A DNA stretch of 64,000 bases from Symsagittifera roscoffensis (GCF_963678635.1 NW_026970698.1:19125-83124); one strand, 5' to 3'; counted from the first letter of the stretch, positions 34,231-48,515 are shown. Numbers and translations: made by a program. The notes: a model not told the origin generated them from the letters alone.

Positions 34231-36647
34231 TTATGGAAATTACTTTGCTTCGGACTATTAAACGTTTGTTGAAACGATACATTTTTCCATCTAAAATTCA
34301 GTTTTTAAGATATTAGCTGAAACAGAAACTCAGCAGACACTAAATTGAGATAAAAACTCAATTTAATTCATTAGGATTTTTGAGATAATTTTACTAAAGT
34401 TTAGCTTAAAAAGTATATCTGGAGAAAAAATCCGACATAAAAATCTCAAAGATTTAAATTATGCGTAAACTCTCAGAAAATTTTGTTATCATTTGATATA
34501 TTAGGTAAATTTAAATGAAAAATCAATATTTTTGAGGATATTTTTTGTAAAATAAACCCAATCCAACATCTTTTGAAAGATGATAAATGAATCATAGTAA
34601 AAAATTGCTTTCAATATCTACATTTCACTATTTTGGATGAAAAAGAAGAAAAATTTGATGTGAAAAGATTTTAGGAGAAAAAAAGGGAATTTTTTGAACA
34701 TTTCTAAATAAAATAAAACTTTAGCAGAACCAAATATTGATTATTTGACACTTAACATGAAAAGTTTCAATTAGACACACAGTAAAAATTTTGTTCTCGT
34801 TAGCTTTTTTTCAATAAGCAAATTAGGTAGAACTATAGAGTTTTTCGCTTAACAAATATCGTAAGACTATACAATTGTTCCAATTTGCACCTTGATTTTC
34901 ATTGCCAAATCGATTTTTTTGGGACGCGCTTTTTTTTAGAAGTTTTTAGATGTTAGGGACTAGGTTTTTAGATTATAATCAATAGGGCTGCTCTTAATTT
35001 GTTCTAAAAGCTCAACGTTCAAATACACCTTTATATTCTCAATTTAACATGTGCTTTTGAAGGCTTTAACTAACCCCAATTCTTTCTCACTTGAACATTT
35101 TTGAAAAAAAACATCCGTCAAAATCAAGAATAAAAAGCAGTTTACTACTTATTTTGCAAGAAAAGCGATAGTTAATGATATCAAAAGTTGCGTTTCCCTC
35201 AAAAAATACCTAAATATTTTACACCAGCAACTGAACAAGGGAACCTTAAGGAAGACGTTTACAAATCTCATCGTATTAATCAGACGGTAAGAGTTCTAAT
35301 TTCAGCTCTGCCAGCAAATTGTTTGTTCAATTGATACTATTTTTCTCCTAAATTCCCCAGTTCTGACTATTTTTTCTTGCAAAGTGAGTTCAATCGCGAA
35401 AGCAAGTATTAAGTAGAAAACAAGAATAACCTTAAATTTATACAGAAAAAGTATGAAAGTAATGTTTTAAAACCAACATAGGTAATCATCAGTTATGAAG
35501 AAGATTATGTTGAATTTCATCTAATATGTAATACTTTTTAAGAAAAATTTATATCAATTTTGGTCAGTTTTAGCAATCAACTGTTCATTTTTCATCATTG
35601 ATCTGATATTTTCAATTATTATTGAGAAAATTTTCTCGCAAGTTGTAATTTGGTACAAATTTGTGTAAATCCTTGAGAAAAAATGAGGAGGAGCTGAATC
35701 ATGGAGTTTGATCTAAATTTGTTATGGAACATTGCTCTTAATGATCATTTGAATTGAGATTCTTATTCAAATTCTCCCTAAACTGTACAAAAAAAACCAG
35801 TTAATTGCACAAATAAAAGGTTGAAAAAGGAAAATTTTGAGCAAATTTGATTAATTTTTACTTTATTTTCTCAAAAATTACGATTAATTTAACTATTTTC
35901 CGGAAGTTTCAATATCGATTCAGCTTTAATGAGCTTTCTTTTTAGTAGCGAGAGCATTATATAACCCATTTTTTTCAGCTCAAATTATGGTAAACTTTAT
36001 CGTATTTCAGTATTTTGAGAAAAAAATGGAAAAATTCAATTTTTATTCAAAAATTTGTATCATTGTCTCAATATGATGCCAATTAAAATACATTTTGAGC
36101 TCAATTTTAAACTCTGAACCTAAAATCATTTTTCTCAATTAGATCAGAAGCAACAATACATTGGCCAAATTTATGAGTTTTTGCTATTCTTTTCAAAATA
36201 TGGAAGTTTTTGCAATTTTTTCCAAATACTCAAATTTTTTGCACTTTTTTCGTTTTGCATTTGTTTTGAAGTTTTTTTGAAACAAATTAGATGAAAAAAA
36301 TCTCAATTTTTTGCCTAGAAGCTCTTACCATTGACTTACTATGTAATTACATAACCTTCATTACACAACATAAACTTAATTAACCTTTGATATTTAACAG
36401 TTAAATAACGGGCGCCGAAATGTTTGCGAAAAAACTAGATAGAAATTTCCACTCAAAACCCAAAAAAGTACCAATTTTCTATATCCTACCATCATACTGA
36501 AACCATAGCATTGATCTTCCCTTTCCTAATACATTGTAGACTCTATTCCCTATCTTAATACATAGCATGGCGGACCGAAATCTATAACGTATCCTAATAT
36601 ATGAGGTCTGCCATGCTCCCCCCTGATCACCTCCAACATCTACTACT
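34231..36647 (-). repeat. Right TIR of element B, unit II copy
   Basis: Ends TCTACTACT, then CACATG at 36648-36653. The C tract has 6 bases. No gene seen. Confidence 0.8.
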
Positions 36648-36893
36648 CACATGCTCAGCCGCTTCCTCCATCATTTGCATTTCTCCAAGTTTGTTCTCTG
36701 TCAAAGGTACTTGCGTCATATGGTTTTCGTTGAAATCTCTTCTCATCACCTCCACCATGTACCAGACTTGGATTGGGATGTCCATTTGAGCCAAAAACCT
36801 TCCAGAGACTGTTTCTCGTACTTGAATTTGTACCAGATCAGGCGAGAATTCTACATGGTACATAAGGTTGCTGTTTTGCACTGAGAAGATCAT
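36648..36893 (-). pseudogene. orfP N-terminal half, unit II copy
   Basis: Start codon at 36891-36893. Reads to the TIR and into it, stopping at the TGA of the terminal TGATCA-type word on the minus strand. Confidence 0.65.
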
Positions 36894-37187
36894 GCTGAGC
36901 AATAAGTTGAGGAAAAAACAAAGAGTTTAAGCAAGATTTTCAGTTGACGGAAGTTAAGTTGAAATGAAAGTATTTAGAGCTGAGAGAGGAGGTAGTTGAC
37001 CGTAGTTAAATTGAAATTAAAATGATTTTTAGTTAGGAGTGTGGGTTTAACCAATCAAAATTAGTTTTCCTTATTTGAATTCTAGTCGAGACCAAACAGA
37101 TTTTAGCTTCCTTTTATGGAATTCTTATACAAAAGTCGCATCTAATCGGAAACAAAGTTCCATTTTTGATACTTTTTACACATTGTC

Positions 37188-38023
37188 GTTTCCGACAAAT
37201 TAGAAAAATTTTCATTTTTGTTCTTGTTTTGAATCGAATCAGAAGATCCTTTTCACGACTTAGATCTTCCAAATGAGTAAAAATAAACACAAAAGCAATT
37301 GCAAAAATAAATAACCAAAAGTTGTTTCTGTAAAAAAAAAAGAAATATTGCCGCTAAAAAAAAATTTTTTTTAACAAGTAGTATCTCTACAAATTTTCTC
37401 ATCAAGTCTATTGAATTTTTGTATGTAATCAATGAGAAGTTGCTTAGATTGAAAATTTTTTGAGTAGATGGTCAAGTTCTTTAGTTTTGATGTAATTTTG
37501 AGAAGATATCTCGAACTGATGAATTTTTGAAAGCAAGTCTCTGGAAATCTGATTCCAAACCTTATCATGCAGGATTTTAAATTTTGAATATCTTTAAAGA
37601 AAAGAAAAATGAAGAGTTTTGGTGGGGAATTGTTTACAAATTGCGGTATCGGTTAAGGAATGAAAAGAGTTTTGAAATATTCTCATACGATTTTTTGATG
37701 AATTTCAAATTTTGTAGAAAAAAAATTTCTTTCCCTTGTCAGGTGTAATTCAGCCGTAAGTTTAAAGCTTTGATACTCAATACTCGATTCAAAATTAATT
37801 TCTTTGATTGAATAAAACTCTCTAAATTTACCTTTACCTACTCGGAGATTTCGAAAATTGTGAAAAAAGTAAAAATCTACGTCTATTTCATCAATAAGGA
37901 AATCACAAGGAATATAAATTTTTTTCTTTTATAGTAACTCTAGGAAATTCAGGTGTTTTTTAATTGAAATTTTCAAAAAATGATTATTTCTGATCCAAAA
38001 TTCTGTCTAGAATTCTGATTGGT
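37188..38023. other. 836-bp segment present in units II and III, absent in I
   Basis: Begins gtttccgacaaattag and ends ctgattggt. In unit I the same place has only 9 bases (21603-21611). No terminal repeats or target duplication, so a deletion in unit I with short filler is more likely than an insertion. One chance-looking minus frame (37371-37568). Unit III copy: 53306-54142. Confidence 0.75.
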
Positions 38024-38120
38024 TGATTTTTTAAAATGGAAAATTCTAGAATTTTCTCCACACTTGGAAAATTACATGGGGCAATGTCGTTATTATCATG
38101 AAAAAAAATTACGTTGGTGG

Positions 38121-38306
38121 TGACGTCAAGTCTATTTAAAGAATGACGTCATTACCATAAAAGGCAAATTGCGTGGGTGGGGCGGAACTTCTATTAAAGA
38201 ATGATGTCATTATCATAAAAGAAAATTAGCGTGGGCGATGAAGTCACGTCTTTTGATAGAATGACGTCATGACTATAAAAAGAGATTTGCGTAGGCGATG
38301 AAGTCA
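38121..38306. promoter_or_regulatory. CRE-like array, unit II
   Basis: Sites at 38121, 38144, 38202, 38239, 38262 and 38299, with the same 23/37 alternation as unit I. All six cores are unchanged; one neighbouring base differs (TGACGTCAAG). Confidence 0.65.
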
Positions 38307-38499
38307 TTGTAAGTATGAATACGTTTATTTTTGGGGTTAAGTCATTAATTTTGTTTGCCAATCAGAAACAGTTTACTTCAATTTTAACAATTCGTTATTT
38401 CGCGAAAAGAAAATAGTAAGTATTTTCATTTGATTGGTACATTAAATTTTTAGTTTTGGAACCTTTCTAAAGCCCCATTTTTTTAGATAATTCCTGCCC

Positions 38500-41400
38500 T
38501 TAACCTAAAGGAGAAAGTGAAAACTGGAGATTGTGGAATTAGGTACAATCGCCACAACACAGCTCGACATCAAAAAAGATAAAGATGTGCTAGAGGAGTT
38601 ATTTCTTGTTCTGATTGTAAGTATTTCACTTACAACCTACAAGAAACGAACTATCATATGGTCATGAAGCATGCTGAACCAATTTCTAGGCAATCGATGG
38701 TTTGTCCTTCTGGTGAACAAGAGTTCCCAAGTTTCTATTCTTCCAACAACATCGGAGAAAGAAACATGGAGCAAAACAACGAAAACCCAGTGATACTGTA
38801 GCGGACTTGAACAAGATGTTGAAGAAAAAAGGAGAAGATGGTGAAAAACCGAAGGAGGTATTCAACTTTCAAATGTCCAAGTTAGATTCTATAATAATCA
38901 ACGAGAACCTTGAGAAGTCTTTAACAAGCTCGATTCTGCCGCTAAAATCAACCTGGCTTCGAAATATTGAGACTGGTGAATATCGATATTTATACGCCCA
39001 TGAAAACAACACTTTGTTCGAAAGATCCCACTTACTGTGTACGAAAGCGGATTTGATAAAAATCTAAGGAAAAGTAGAAAGTTTTGATACCGTTGAACAA
39101 TGTACACAAGAACGCCAGAAGACAAAATGGAGACTCAAGTTGGTTACTTGCGTCACAATTTTTGCTGCTATGCTGAACAACACCCCAATGGGATGCACGG
39201 ACTATGTCTTACCCGAACTTTTACCGAAAAACGTTTCTGTTAACTGTCTTATATCTAACAAAGACAATGAACCATACAAAGATAATTTGTGTCTTTTCCG
39301 CGCATTGTTAATGTACATGAATGGACACAATGATCTCGACTCTCAGACCTCCAATTTCTTTACAGAATTTATATCAAAATCTGGTTATGGTCCTAAAAAT
39401 TTTCGTGGAGTTTCTGTAGAAGACACAACTGTTGTCGAGAATTTTCTGCAAGGAAATATCTTTACATACAATTTTGACATTCAAGATTTATTAAAAATTC
39501 TGAAAAACAATCAAATTACTGAGGTTTAACAATCATATCATTCATACAAATGATTTTGATTCTTTCTTCAAGTGCTTTCGATGTTCCAGCTGTGACTGTT
39601 TCTTCAACAGATCAAACCACTTCAAGAGACATCGAGTGCAACACAATTATCCAAAGAATGAACATACATTTCGAGAAACGCTATTTGAAAAGCTGGAAGG
39701 ATTCAATCATCCAGTTTCTGAAGAAAACAAACTTTTTAATGATCTAGCATTTTTCGATTTTGATTCGATTTGTTTTCCTACAGAAGAACTAAAAAAGACG
39801 CAAACTACTACCTGGATTGGAAAACATGTACCAATTTTAGTCTCTATATCATCGAATCTGATTGATGAACCCATCTTTTTGAACTACAAGGATCCACAGA
39901 ACTTGATAATCGAGTTTGTAAGCAAACTCGAGCTGTCGGCCGAAAAAAGTAAGCTGGAGATGAGAACGAAACTTCAAGATATTGAAATAGCTGTCAAGGA
40001 AAGAATGAAAAAGATTTTTGATCAGCTAAACGAGCGAAGTAGAAAAATATATTCAAGCAACAAAATTGGGTACGAATCTGAATCCAATGAATATGAATCC
40101 AATGAGAAAGTCATCATATTTCTCACATTTCTTGCAAATTCAGAAAAATCAACTCATTGATTTGAAACAACATCTGGAGAGATATGTAAATACTTTGCCT
40201 GCTTTTGGATTTAACAGTGATAGATATGATTTGGTTTTGATCAAGTCTTACTGAATCCCCTATTTGATTCGCGATAAAGAACAAGATACATCACTCATCA
40301 AAAAAGCAAAGGACTTTATATATTTTAAGCTTGGAGAGGTACAGTTTCTAGAAACAATGAAATTTCTGGGTGGAGCAACAATCGGGACTCTTTTCTCAAA
40401 GCCTATGAAGCTAGTTTTCCCTATGAGTGGTTTGATAACCCAGACAAACTTGATTTTCCCAAAATGCCACCGTATGAAGCCTTTTTCAGTAAGCTTAGAA
40501 ACAACAATCCTCTAGACAAAGACTAGATTATGAGAAAGTGAGAAAAAAAGGGCTTGACGAACAACAAGTACTGAAAAAGCCTCAAATCAAGACTATACCT
40601 CCATCTGGCTTAGATAATTACAATCACTTGCAAAAGACTCGGCAGAAAAATTGAATGACGGTGTTCAAAGACTTTTTGCACTGGTACAGTAGCAAGGATG
40701 TAATTCCAACCCTGGAGGCAATGCAAACAAAAAAACGGTTTAATCATAACAAGGGAATTGATATGTTGAACCTTGGATGCACACTTCCAAATCTAGCAAA
40801 CGTATGTCTGCACAAATCTACAAATTACAAGTTATATCCCTTTTGCGAAAGTCATAAAGACTTGTGTAAAAATACGAGAAGACATGACTGGTGGACCTTC
40901 CACTGTTTTCACTCGAAAAGCTGTAGTTGATGAAACAATTATCATAAATTCGTCAAATAATTGTAAATCAATAGTTGGAATTGATGCAAGCCAGCTTTAC
41001 CCTTTCTCAATGTGTCAAGATATGCCAACAGGACTGTACACGAGATGGGAGTTTGTCGCTGATATGCAGAACTTCGAGGCTAGACATAAACGAACTTTGA
41101 GAATATGGTCATGTCTATATACCAGGAAACAAGAACGGAATGTAAAATTGAGAGCTTTTTTACATCTGGAAAACAAAAAAAAATCGACTGTTTTAATGTG
41201 GACAGTTATTGTGATCACTGTAAGACAGTATTCGAAGCAATGGTTGTTACTACCACTTCTGTTCTGGTCAAAAAGCTCGTTCCTGCATAACAGATCAGGA
41301 TATTGACTTCTGTTCTTGTCAGGAATTGTAGCAGGAGTTGTAGCAGAAACTGTGAAACTTTTAGGCCTTTCCTCCTATGGATATCAGATCTTGGATAGAT

Positions 41401-42155
41401 CCTGGCTTACGATTATGAACTATTTGAACGATGAAAAAACTCATAAAGCGATGAATGCGCCATTTTTCAAAAGATTGAATACAGTTGAAAAAGACTTGTA
41501 TGAGGTGGAGTTGCTGAAATCAACCATTGAAAACCAGAAAATCCATCATCGTTGGATTTTTTATACTGCAGTATGCAAAACTGAGAACTTTGGAACTCTA
41601 CTATAACTTCTTTGTCAAGTTCTGTGATCTAAATAAATTTGAAGAGCTGGGAATGGATACAGACTCACTTTTTTTCTCAAATTCTGAAGACTACTTGTTT
41701 TACTGTATCTAAACAGATAAGAAAAAATGCTTCAAGGCGGATGCAAAATATAATTTTTTCCCTCGAAGGTTTTGCAGTACTCATAAAAAGCATGATAAAC
41801 GGTAGCCGGGACTTTTCAAAGAGGAATTTAGATGTACAGAAATGCTCTGTTTGTGTAGCGAGACATAATGCTGCTATGACAGCAAGTCAGACAAGTTCAA
41901 ATTTAGCAGCAAAAGATTATACAAACGGGTACTAGATCCTGGAGACTGTCTCTTGACAAATTACAGGAGAGTACTCGATGAAGCAATTACATCTTTTAAC
42001 AGAGGATTCAGAAATGTAAATCATATGGTGGCCACATATGAGCAAACAAAGAAAGGACTGAGTTATTTAAATCCAAAAAGAAAAGTTTAAGATGATGGAA
42101 TTCACACAAAACCATTGACTTTATAAGAACTGTTCTGATATTGTAAGTTTAATTA
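38500..42155 (+). pseudogene. Family B DNA polymerase relic, unit II
   Basis: Zinc finger at 38607-38672 and motifs as in unit I, with the same frameshifts, the same A-to-B deletion (near 41306) and the same motif B Leu. Private changes: 24 bases lost in the N-terminal region, Exo I reads FFDFDS (Glu to Asp), motif C context GMDTDS. The Exo I Glu to Asp change adds another damaged catalytic residue. Confidence 0.88.
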
Positions 42156-42379
42156 TGATGTCGTTTTGCATTAAATTTGGTTTTTGCATATGTTTTGTAA
42201 GAAATCATGAAAACATCAAGCAAAATTTTTCCTCGAAAAATTTAGCATAGTTGATTAAAAAAATCATTACAGTTTTTGCATCTTGTATTAAAAGTAAACT
42301 TATTCGTTGAAAAGCATTTAAGATGAAATATAATTATCTTTGACAAACTTTTAAAGAAGAAATTTTGAAAAAATTATCA

Positions 42380-43010
42380 GAACAATTGACACGCTCTTTT
42401 TTTACAGAAACATAACCGTCAAAAAAACAATCAACTATTTTGAACAAATCCGATTCAAATTTTGAGTTTTGAACTATTTGAAATCTTTTTAAAAAAGCTG
42501 AGCCCAGAGTTTGCGTAGATGCAATTTTTTGATTAGACGTTAGAAAATGTTTTTTTGAACTTTTTCCGAACGAGTCGTTTCCTTGATACGCTTTTAAATT
42601 TTTTTAGCCTTTTTCCATCGTAAATTATGCTGAACACCGCAAATAAGCTGATTGAACATTTCCCCACTTAAAGTGACAATACTTGATTAGAATCTGTGTT
42701 TGTACAAAAAGTAAAGACAATCAATTTCTTGATATATGTATTGATCTTTGTCTAGTCTCTGAAGAACCTGGCTATGAGATGTTCCTATTAAAATTAAACG
42801 AAACTTGCAACTTTCAAACGAACAGAAAAAATTGTGAGTAGACACGCAATAATCTTGAGTTAAAATGTATTTCTCGTATATTTCGTTGAAAACAGAAATT
42901 AATGATTTATTATTATAATCTGCAAAAAAGCTGGGAAGACCTTGACACACAGCAGCTGCAGTTGGGAAGAATAATTTATAGGGCAACTGGTGGATTTATG
43001 CAGTAGTAGT
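42380..43010 (-). pseudogene. orfX relic, start of unit III
   Basis: Right-arm type copy. Frame 42687-42986 with FFCSFESCKF. Confidence 0.55.
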
Positions 43011-43157
43011 AACGCCTACGCAATTTCAATTGTAGGAAACATCATACAAAACCTTCCATAATTAGTACTACTTCCATATGACTCATACAACTTACTTCCA
43101 TTTTCTTACAATCTCAAAATCATTTCTCTCATTTCTCCTCATCTGATCAGTTTGCTC

Positions 43158-43718
43158 TCCAAAAGGTACTCAAGAAAATTTAATAGTCCCAATTATAAAG
43201 AATTTTGAAAAAATTAAAAAAAAAATTGGGAGATTTGTTTGGTTCCAAAGATTCTACAAGCGGAAAAAATACTTCGAACCGTGCTTTCAACTACTAAAAA
43301 TAAATGATTTGGGACAGTTTGAAAAAACTCAACAAGTCTATCTAAGTGAAAAAGAAGGAGAAGCAATATCGGCAATTCGGATTACTGTTAATCACAATAC
43401 TGAAACTCTTAGACTCGTATGAAGCTAAATCTGGTAAAGAATCACCTATGGATCAGGAGCTCGACATCTGTAATAGAGTATATGAAATAGCAACGTACAA
43501 CATGAGGAGGGTTTGCGTCACATTCAAGAAGTACAATGTGAACAAGCCGCCCATTCAGATTCGAACAAGCATGCACAACAATGTGAACAAGCATTCAGAT
43601 TCGACTCACTGCAAAGAAAAATGAAGACTTGAAGCAAGTTGCATAGGTCAACTATACTTTGAATGAATTCAATGAACTATCCCAAATTTTGGGAGACTTT
43701 ATGTTTGTTGATACTTTT
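43158..43718 (+). pseudogene. PC4-like relic, start of unit III
   Basis: Frame 43346-43624. A TATGTC to TAGGTC change near 43645 adds a stop in the VAYVNYTL section. Confidence 0.55.
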
Positions 43719-44156
43719 AAGCCTCAGTAATGCTTTGTATTGTTTTGTAGGTATCGTAATTGACATATTTTTCGTTCGAAACTATTTTTTCTCACTGAAG
43801 TGTTTATTTAGAGCTATGATATCCGAGGAAAAATCTGACAAAACATACAATTCAATTCAAATTAATATAAAACTTTAACAAATTATCACCTAATTTTTCA
43901 GTTATTGCTCAAAAAATTACAGAAAACCTATTTAATTACTGTTTTGTCTAAATTTAAGCAATTTTTGTCTTATTTGAACAAAAAAAAACAAGAATGTAGT
44001 TGAAAACTTTATCAGTATTATCAGAGAAATGAGAGAATTGATTTTGAGATTAAAAGAAAATGGAAGTAAGCAGTATGAGTCATCGCGACTTCTATGTATG
44101 GAAGTAGTGTCAATTATGGAAGGTTTTGTAAGATGTTTCAGAATATAATATAAATC

Positions 44157-44266
44157 TTTATTTTCTGTTTTCAACGAATTTTACAAAAAATACATAGAAA
44201 CCCAAAATTATTGCGTGTCTACTCACTATTTTTTTTGTTCCTTGCAAAATTGCAAGTTTACTTTAG
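44157..44266 (+). pseudogene. orfX fragment, E4 left arm
   Basis: Only the first about 110 bases remain before the deletion. A 97-codon frame crossing the deletion (44211-44504) is a product of it. Confidence 0.4.
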
Positions 44267-44940
44267 TTTCATCTTAAATGCATTTCAACGAATGAATTTA
44301 TGTTACTTCTTTCGAGAAAAAAATTTGCATAATGCAAATGTTTTCATGAATTCTCACAAAACGTATGCGAAAACCAAATTTATTTCTTCTTATGCAAATA
44401 CAAAAAACGCAAAATTTTACTCTAAAAAAATCAATAATTGCCAAAAGATTTCAACTTTTTTAATTTCGAGAGCTATTCCCTATCTTAAAACATTTTTTTT
44501 CTGATACTTTGATCATCATACATGCAAAAAACAGATTTCTTTTTGATCAAAAAGAACACAAAGAAATTCAGTTACTTTGATTATTAACAGTGCAAGAAAA
44601 ATTTGTGTAATATGATTTTTAAAAAGCAAAAACATTTCATGAAAATTTATCTAATCTGCTAATTTTTTTTTTTGATTTTTTTAACAAGTATGCAAAAATT
44701 GTGATGTTTTTTATGAAGTCTAAAAAAACTGATCTGAAAATTTTTGGAAGTTTTTTTTTTACCATTTTGCCAAATATTTGTGCTTTGCAAAGTGCAAACT
44801 TGAAAAGATTAGTGCAAAACTGTGTATTACTAATTTTTCTATAGCCTCATACCTTATCTCTTTGTTCCTATCTCTTTAAAATAATCATACTAGATGCAAA
44901 AAAATTTAGGTTACAAAACACAAGACAAAAGCCAAATTAT

Positions 44941-45385
44941 TTACAAATCAAAGAGCTGTCGAGCAATTGAAAATTTTTGCAAGTTCTCAAAGGAGCGCAG
45001 AGCTGGTCTTGCCTTCATCGCCGGTGGTTTTCTTGGTGGTTCGCTGACTGGAGTTCTTGGGTCAGAGAACCCCTCATCCTCTTCGATGGTAATTGGGTTC
45101 TCCACAGATCCCTTTTCCTCTCAAGGAAAGAGGAAATTGTCGACTGGTTGTGCCACATATCTAGAGTCAGTATTATCGGGGTAGTTCATTCCCACAAGCT
45201 CAGACATTTCCTTCATCATTTGCAGGGTTCCAAGTAATGGGATCTTGCGTCATATGATATTCGTTGAAATCTCTTCACATCACCTTCACCATGTGCCAGA
45301 CGTAGATGAGGTGTCCATTCTAGGTAGAAAAACTCCAGACACTATTTCTCGCACTTGGATTTGTACTAGATTAGGCCAAAATTCT
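44941..45385 (-). pseudogene. orfP relic, E4 left arm
   Basis: Stop at 44941-44943. Like the E2 and E3 copies. Confidence 0.55.
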
Positions 45386-45404
45386 ACAGAGAAATAAGTT
45401 GAGT

Positions 45405-45640
45405 AAAAGATACAGAGTAAAAAAGAACGATTGATTTACAGTTGGGAGGAAAGTAGTTGACGGTAGTTAAGTTGAAAATGGGAAGTTTATTCCCATTTCT
45501 TTAAACTATAAATCATTTTCATTTCAACTTAACTACCATTAACTACCTCCTCTCTCAACTCTAAATACTTTAATTTCAACTCAACTACCGTCAACTACTT
45601 CCCTCTCAACTGTAAATCAAAGGTTCTTTTCACTCTGTAT
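45405..45640. promoter_or_regulatory. Palindrome centre of E4
   Basis: 52-bp boxes and hairpin as in E1 and E2. Confidence 0.5.
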
Positions 45641-45656
45641 CTTTTTACTCAACTTA

Positions 45657-46164
45657 ATGCTGAAAATAATCTTCGCAGTGCACAACATCAATTTTATGTT
45701 CTCGGTAGAATATTCGCCTGATCTAGTACAAATCCAAGTATCAGAAACAGTGTCTGGAATTTTCCTAAATTGAACGGACATCCCAATCCAAGTCTGGCAC
45801 ATGGTGGAGGTGATGCAAAGAGATTTCATAGAACATCATATGACGCAAGTTCCCATCACAGAGAACCAACTTGGAACCAAGCAAATGATAGAGAAAGTGT
45901 CTGAGCGTGTGGGAATGAACTACCCCGAGATTCCTGACTCTAGATATGTGGCACAACCAGTCGACGATTTCCTCTTTCCTTGGTAGGTTTGAGGGATCTG
46001 TGGAGAACCCAATTACCATTGAAGAGGATGAGGGGTTCTCTGAGCCAAGAACACCAGTGATCGAATCACCAAGACAACCTCGGGCAATGAAGGCAAGACC
46101 AGATCTGCGCTTCATTGAGAACTTGCAAAAATCTTCAGCTGCTCAACAGCTCTTTGGTTTGTAA
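45657..46164 (+). pseudogene. orfP relic, E4 right arm
   Basis: Shared TGA and frameshift. Substitutions in the N-terminal half (for example gtggaggtgatgcaaag). Confidence 0.6.
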
Positions 46165-46879
46165 ATAATTTGGTTATTGTCTTGTGTTTTGCAAATTAAT
46201 TTTTAATGCATCTATTATTTTTATTTTAAAGAGATAGGAACAAAGAGATAAGATAAGAGGTTATAAAAAAATTTGTAACACACATTTTTTGCACGAATCA
46301 TATATATTTTGCACTTTGCAATACGCAAAACTTTGGCAAAATGGTCAAAAAAAATTAACAATTTTGTCTTCTTCTAAAATTTTTCAGCTCAGTTTTTTCT
46401 ACTTGATAAAAAACATCACAATTTTTGCATACTTGTTAAAAAAATCAAAAAAAAATTAGCAGATTAGGAAAATTTTCATTAAATGTTTTTGCACTGTTTT
46501 TAATTAAAGTAAATGAATAGAAATCTCTTTTTGCATGTTTGTCGATCAAAACAATCAGAAAAACGTGTAGAAAGATAGGGAATAGCACTCCAAAACAAAA
46601 TGTTGGAACTTTTTGGCAATGATTTAACACTTGTTTTACAAAAAAAATTTAGCGTTTTTTTTGCATTTGCATAAAATATTAAATTTGGTTTTTGCATATG
46701 TTTTGTAAGAAATCATGAAAACATCAAGCAAAATTTTTCCTCGAAAAATTTAGCATAGTTGATCAAAAAAATCATTACAGTTTTTGCATCTTGTATTAAA
46801 AGTAAACTTATTCGTTGAAAAGCATTTAAGATGAAATATAATTATCTTTGACAAGCTTTTTAAGAAGAAATTTTGAAAA

Positions 46880-47518
46880 ATTATCAGAAAAATTCACATG
46901 CTCTTTTTTTACAGAAACATAACCGTCAAAAAAACAATCAACTATTTTGAACAAATCCGATTCAAATTTTGAGTTTTGAACTATTTGAAATCTTTTTAAA
47001 AAAGCTGAGCCCAGAGTTTGCGTAGATGCAATTTTTTGATTAGACGTTAGAAAATGTTTTTTTGAACTTTTTCCGAACGAGTCGTTTCCTTGATACGCTT
47101 TTAAATTTTTTTAGCCTTTTTCCATCGTAAATTATGCTGAACACCGCAAATAAGCTGATTGAACATTTCCCCACTTAAAGTGACAATACTTGATTAGAAT
47201 CTGTGTTTGTACAACAAGTAAAGACAATCAATTTCTTGATATATGTATTGATCTTTGTCTAGTCTCTGAAGAATCTGGCTATGAGATGTTCCTAATAAAA
47301 TTAAACGAAACTTGCAACTTTCCAAGGAACAGAAAAAATTGTGAGTAGACACGCAATAATCTTGAGTTAAAATGTATTTCTCGTATATTTCGTTGAAAAC
47401 AGAAATTATTGATTTATTATTATAATCTGCAAAAAAGCTGGGAAGACCTTGACACACAGCAGCTGTAGTTGGGAAGAATAATTTATAGGGCAACTGGTGG
47501 ATTTATGCAGTAGTAGTA
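46880..47518 (-). pseudogene. orfX relic, E4 right arm
   Basis: Frame 47194-47493. The adjoining spacer has lost about 20 bases near 46516 compared with other copies. Confidence 0.55.
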
Positions 47519-47664
47519 ACGCCTACGCAATTTCAATTGTAGGAAACATCATACAAAACCTTCCATAATTAGTACTACTTCCATATGACTCATACAACTT
47601 ACTTCCATTTTCTTACAATCTCAAAATCATTTCTCTCATTTCTCCTCATCTGATCAGTTTGCTC

Positions 47665-48222
47665 TCCAAAAGGTACTCAAGAAAATTTAATAGTCCCAAT
47701 TATAAAGAATTTTGAAAAAATTAAAAAAAAATTGGGAGATTTGTTTGGTTCCAAAGATTCTACAAGCGGAAAAAATACTTCGAACCGTGCTTTCAACTAC
47801 TAAAAATAAATGATTTGGGACAGTTTGAAAAAACTCAACAAGTCTATCTAAGTGAAAAAGAAGGAGAAGCAATATCGGCAATTCGGATTACTGTTAATCA
47901 CAATTCTGAAACTCTTAGACTCGTATGAAGCTAAATCTGGTAAAGAATCACCTATGGATCAGGAGCTCGACATCTGTAATAGAGTATATGAAATAGCAAC
48001 GTACAACATGAGGAGGGTGTGCGTCACATTCAAGAAGTACAATGTGAACAAGCCGCCCATTCAGATTCGAACAAGCATGCACAACAATGTGAACAAGCAT
48101 TCAGATTCGACTCACTGCAAAGAAAAATGAAGACTTGAAGCAAGTTGCATATGTCAACTATACTTTGAATGAATTCAATGAACTATCCCAAATTTTGGGA
48201 GACTTTATGTTTGTTGATACTT
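47665..48222 (+). pseudogene. PC4-like relic, E4 right arm
   Basis: Frame 47852-48130, identical in its recognisable core to the E2 copy. Confidence 0.55.
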
Positions 48223-48515
48223 TTAAGCCTCAGTAATGCTTTGTATTGTTTTGTAGGTTTCGTAATTGACATATTTTTCGTTCGAAACTATTTTTTCTCA
48301 CTGAAGTGTTTATTTAGAGCTATGATATCCGAGGAAAAATCTGACAAAACATACAATTCAATTCAAATTAACATAGAACTTTAACAAATTATCACCTAAT
48401 TTTTCAGTTATTGCTCAAAAAATTACAGAAAACCTATTTAATTACTGTTTCATCTAAATTTAAGCAATTTTTGTCTTATTTGAACAAAAAAAAACAAGAA
48501 TGTAGTTGAAAACTT

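Larger units (their letters stand above)
25789..42169 (+). repeat. Tandem unit II (16.4 kb)
   Basis: Same order as unit I. By eye, substitutions are rare. Distinctive differences: an 836-bp segment at 37188-38023 absent from unit I, a shortened E3 left arm, and 24 bases missing from the polymerase near 39486. Confidence 0.85.
44017..48515. repeat. Palindromic core E4
   Basis: Same junction as E2 and E3. The left arm lacks about 460 bases, from orfX into the spacer, at about 44266 (ttagtttcatcttaaatgc), a deletion different from that in E3. Confidence 0.85.

Noticed and set aside
37188-38023. The 836-bp block as a small transposon insertion
   Set aside because: No terminal inverted repeats or target duplication, and unit I has 9 filler bases at the site, which fits a deletion better.
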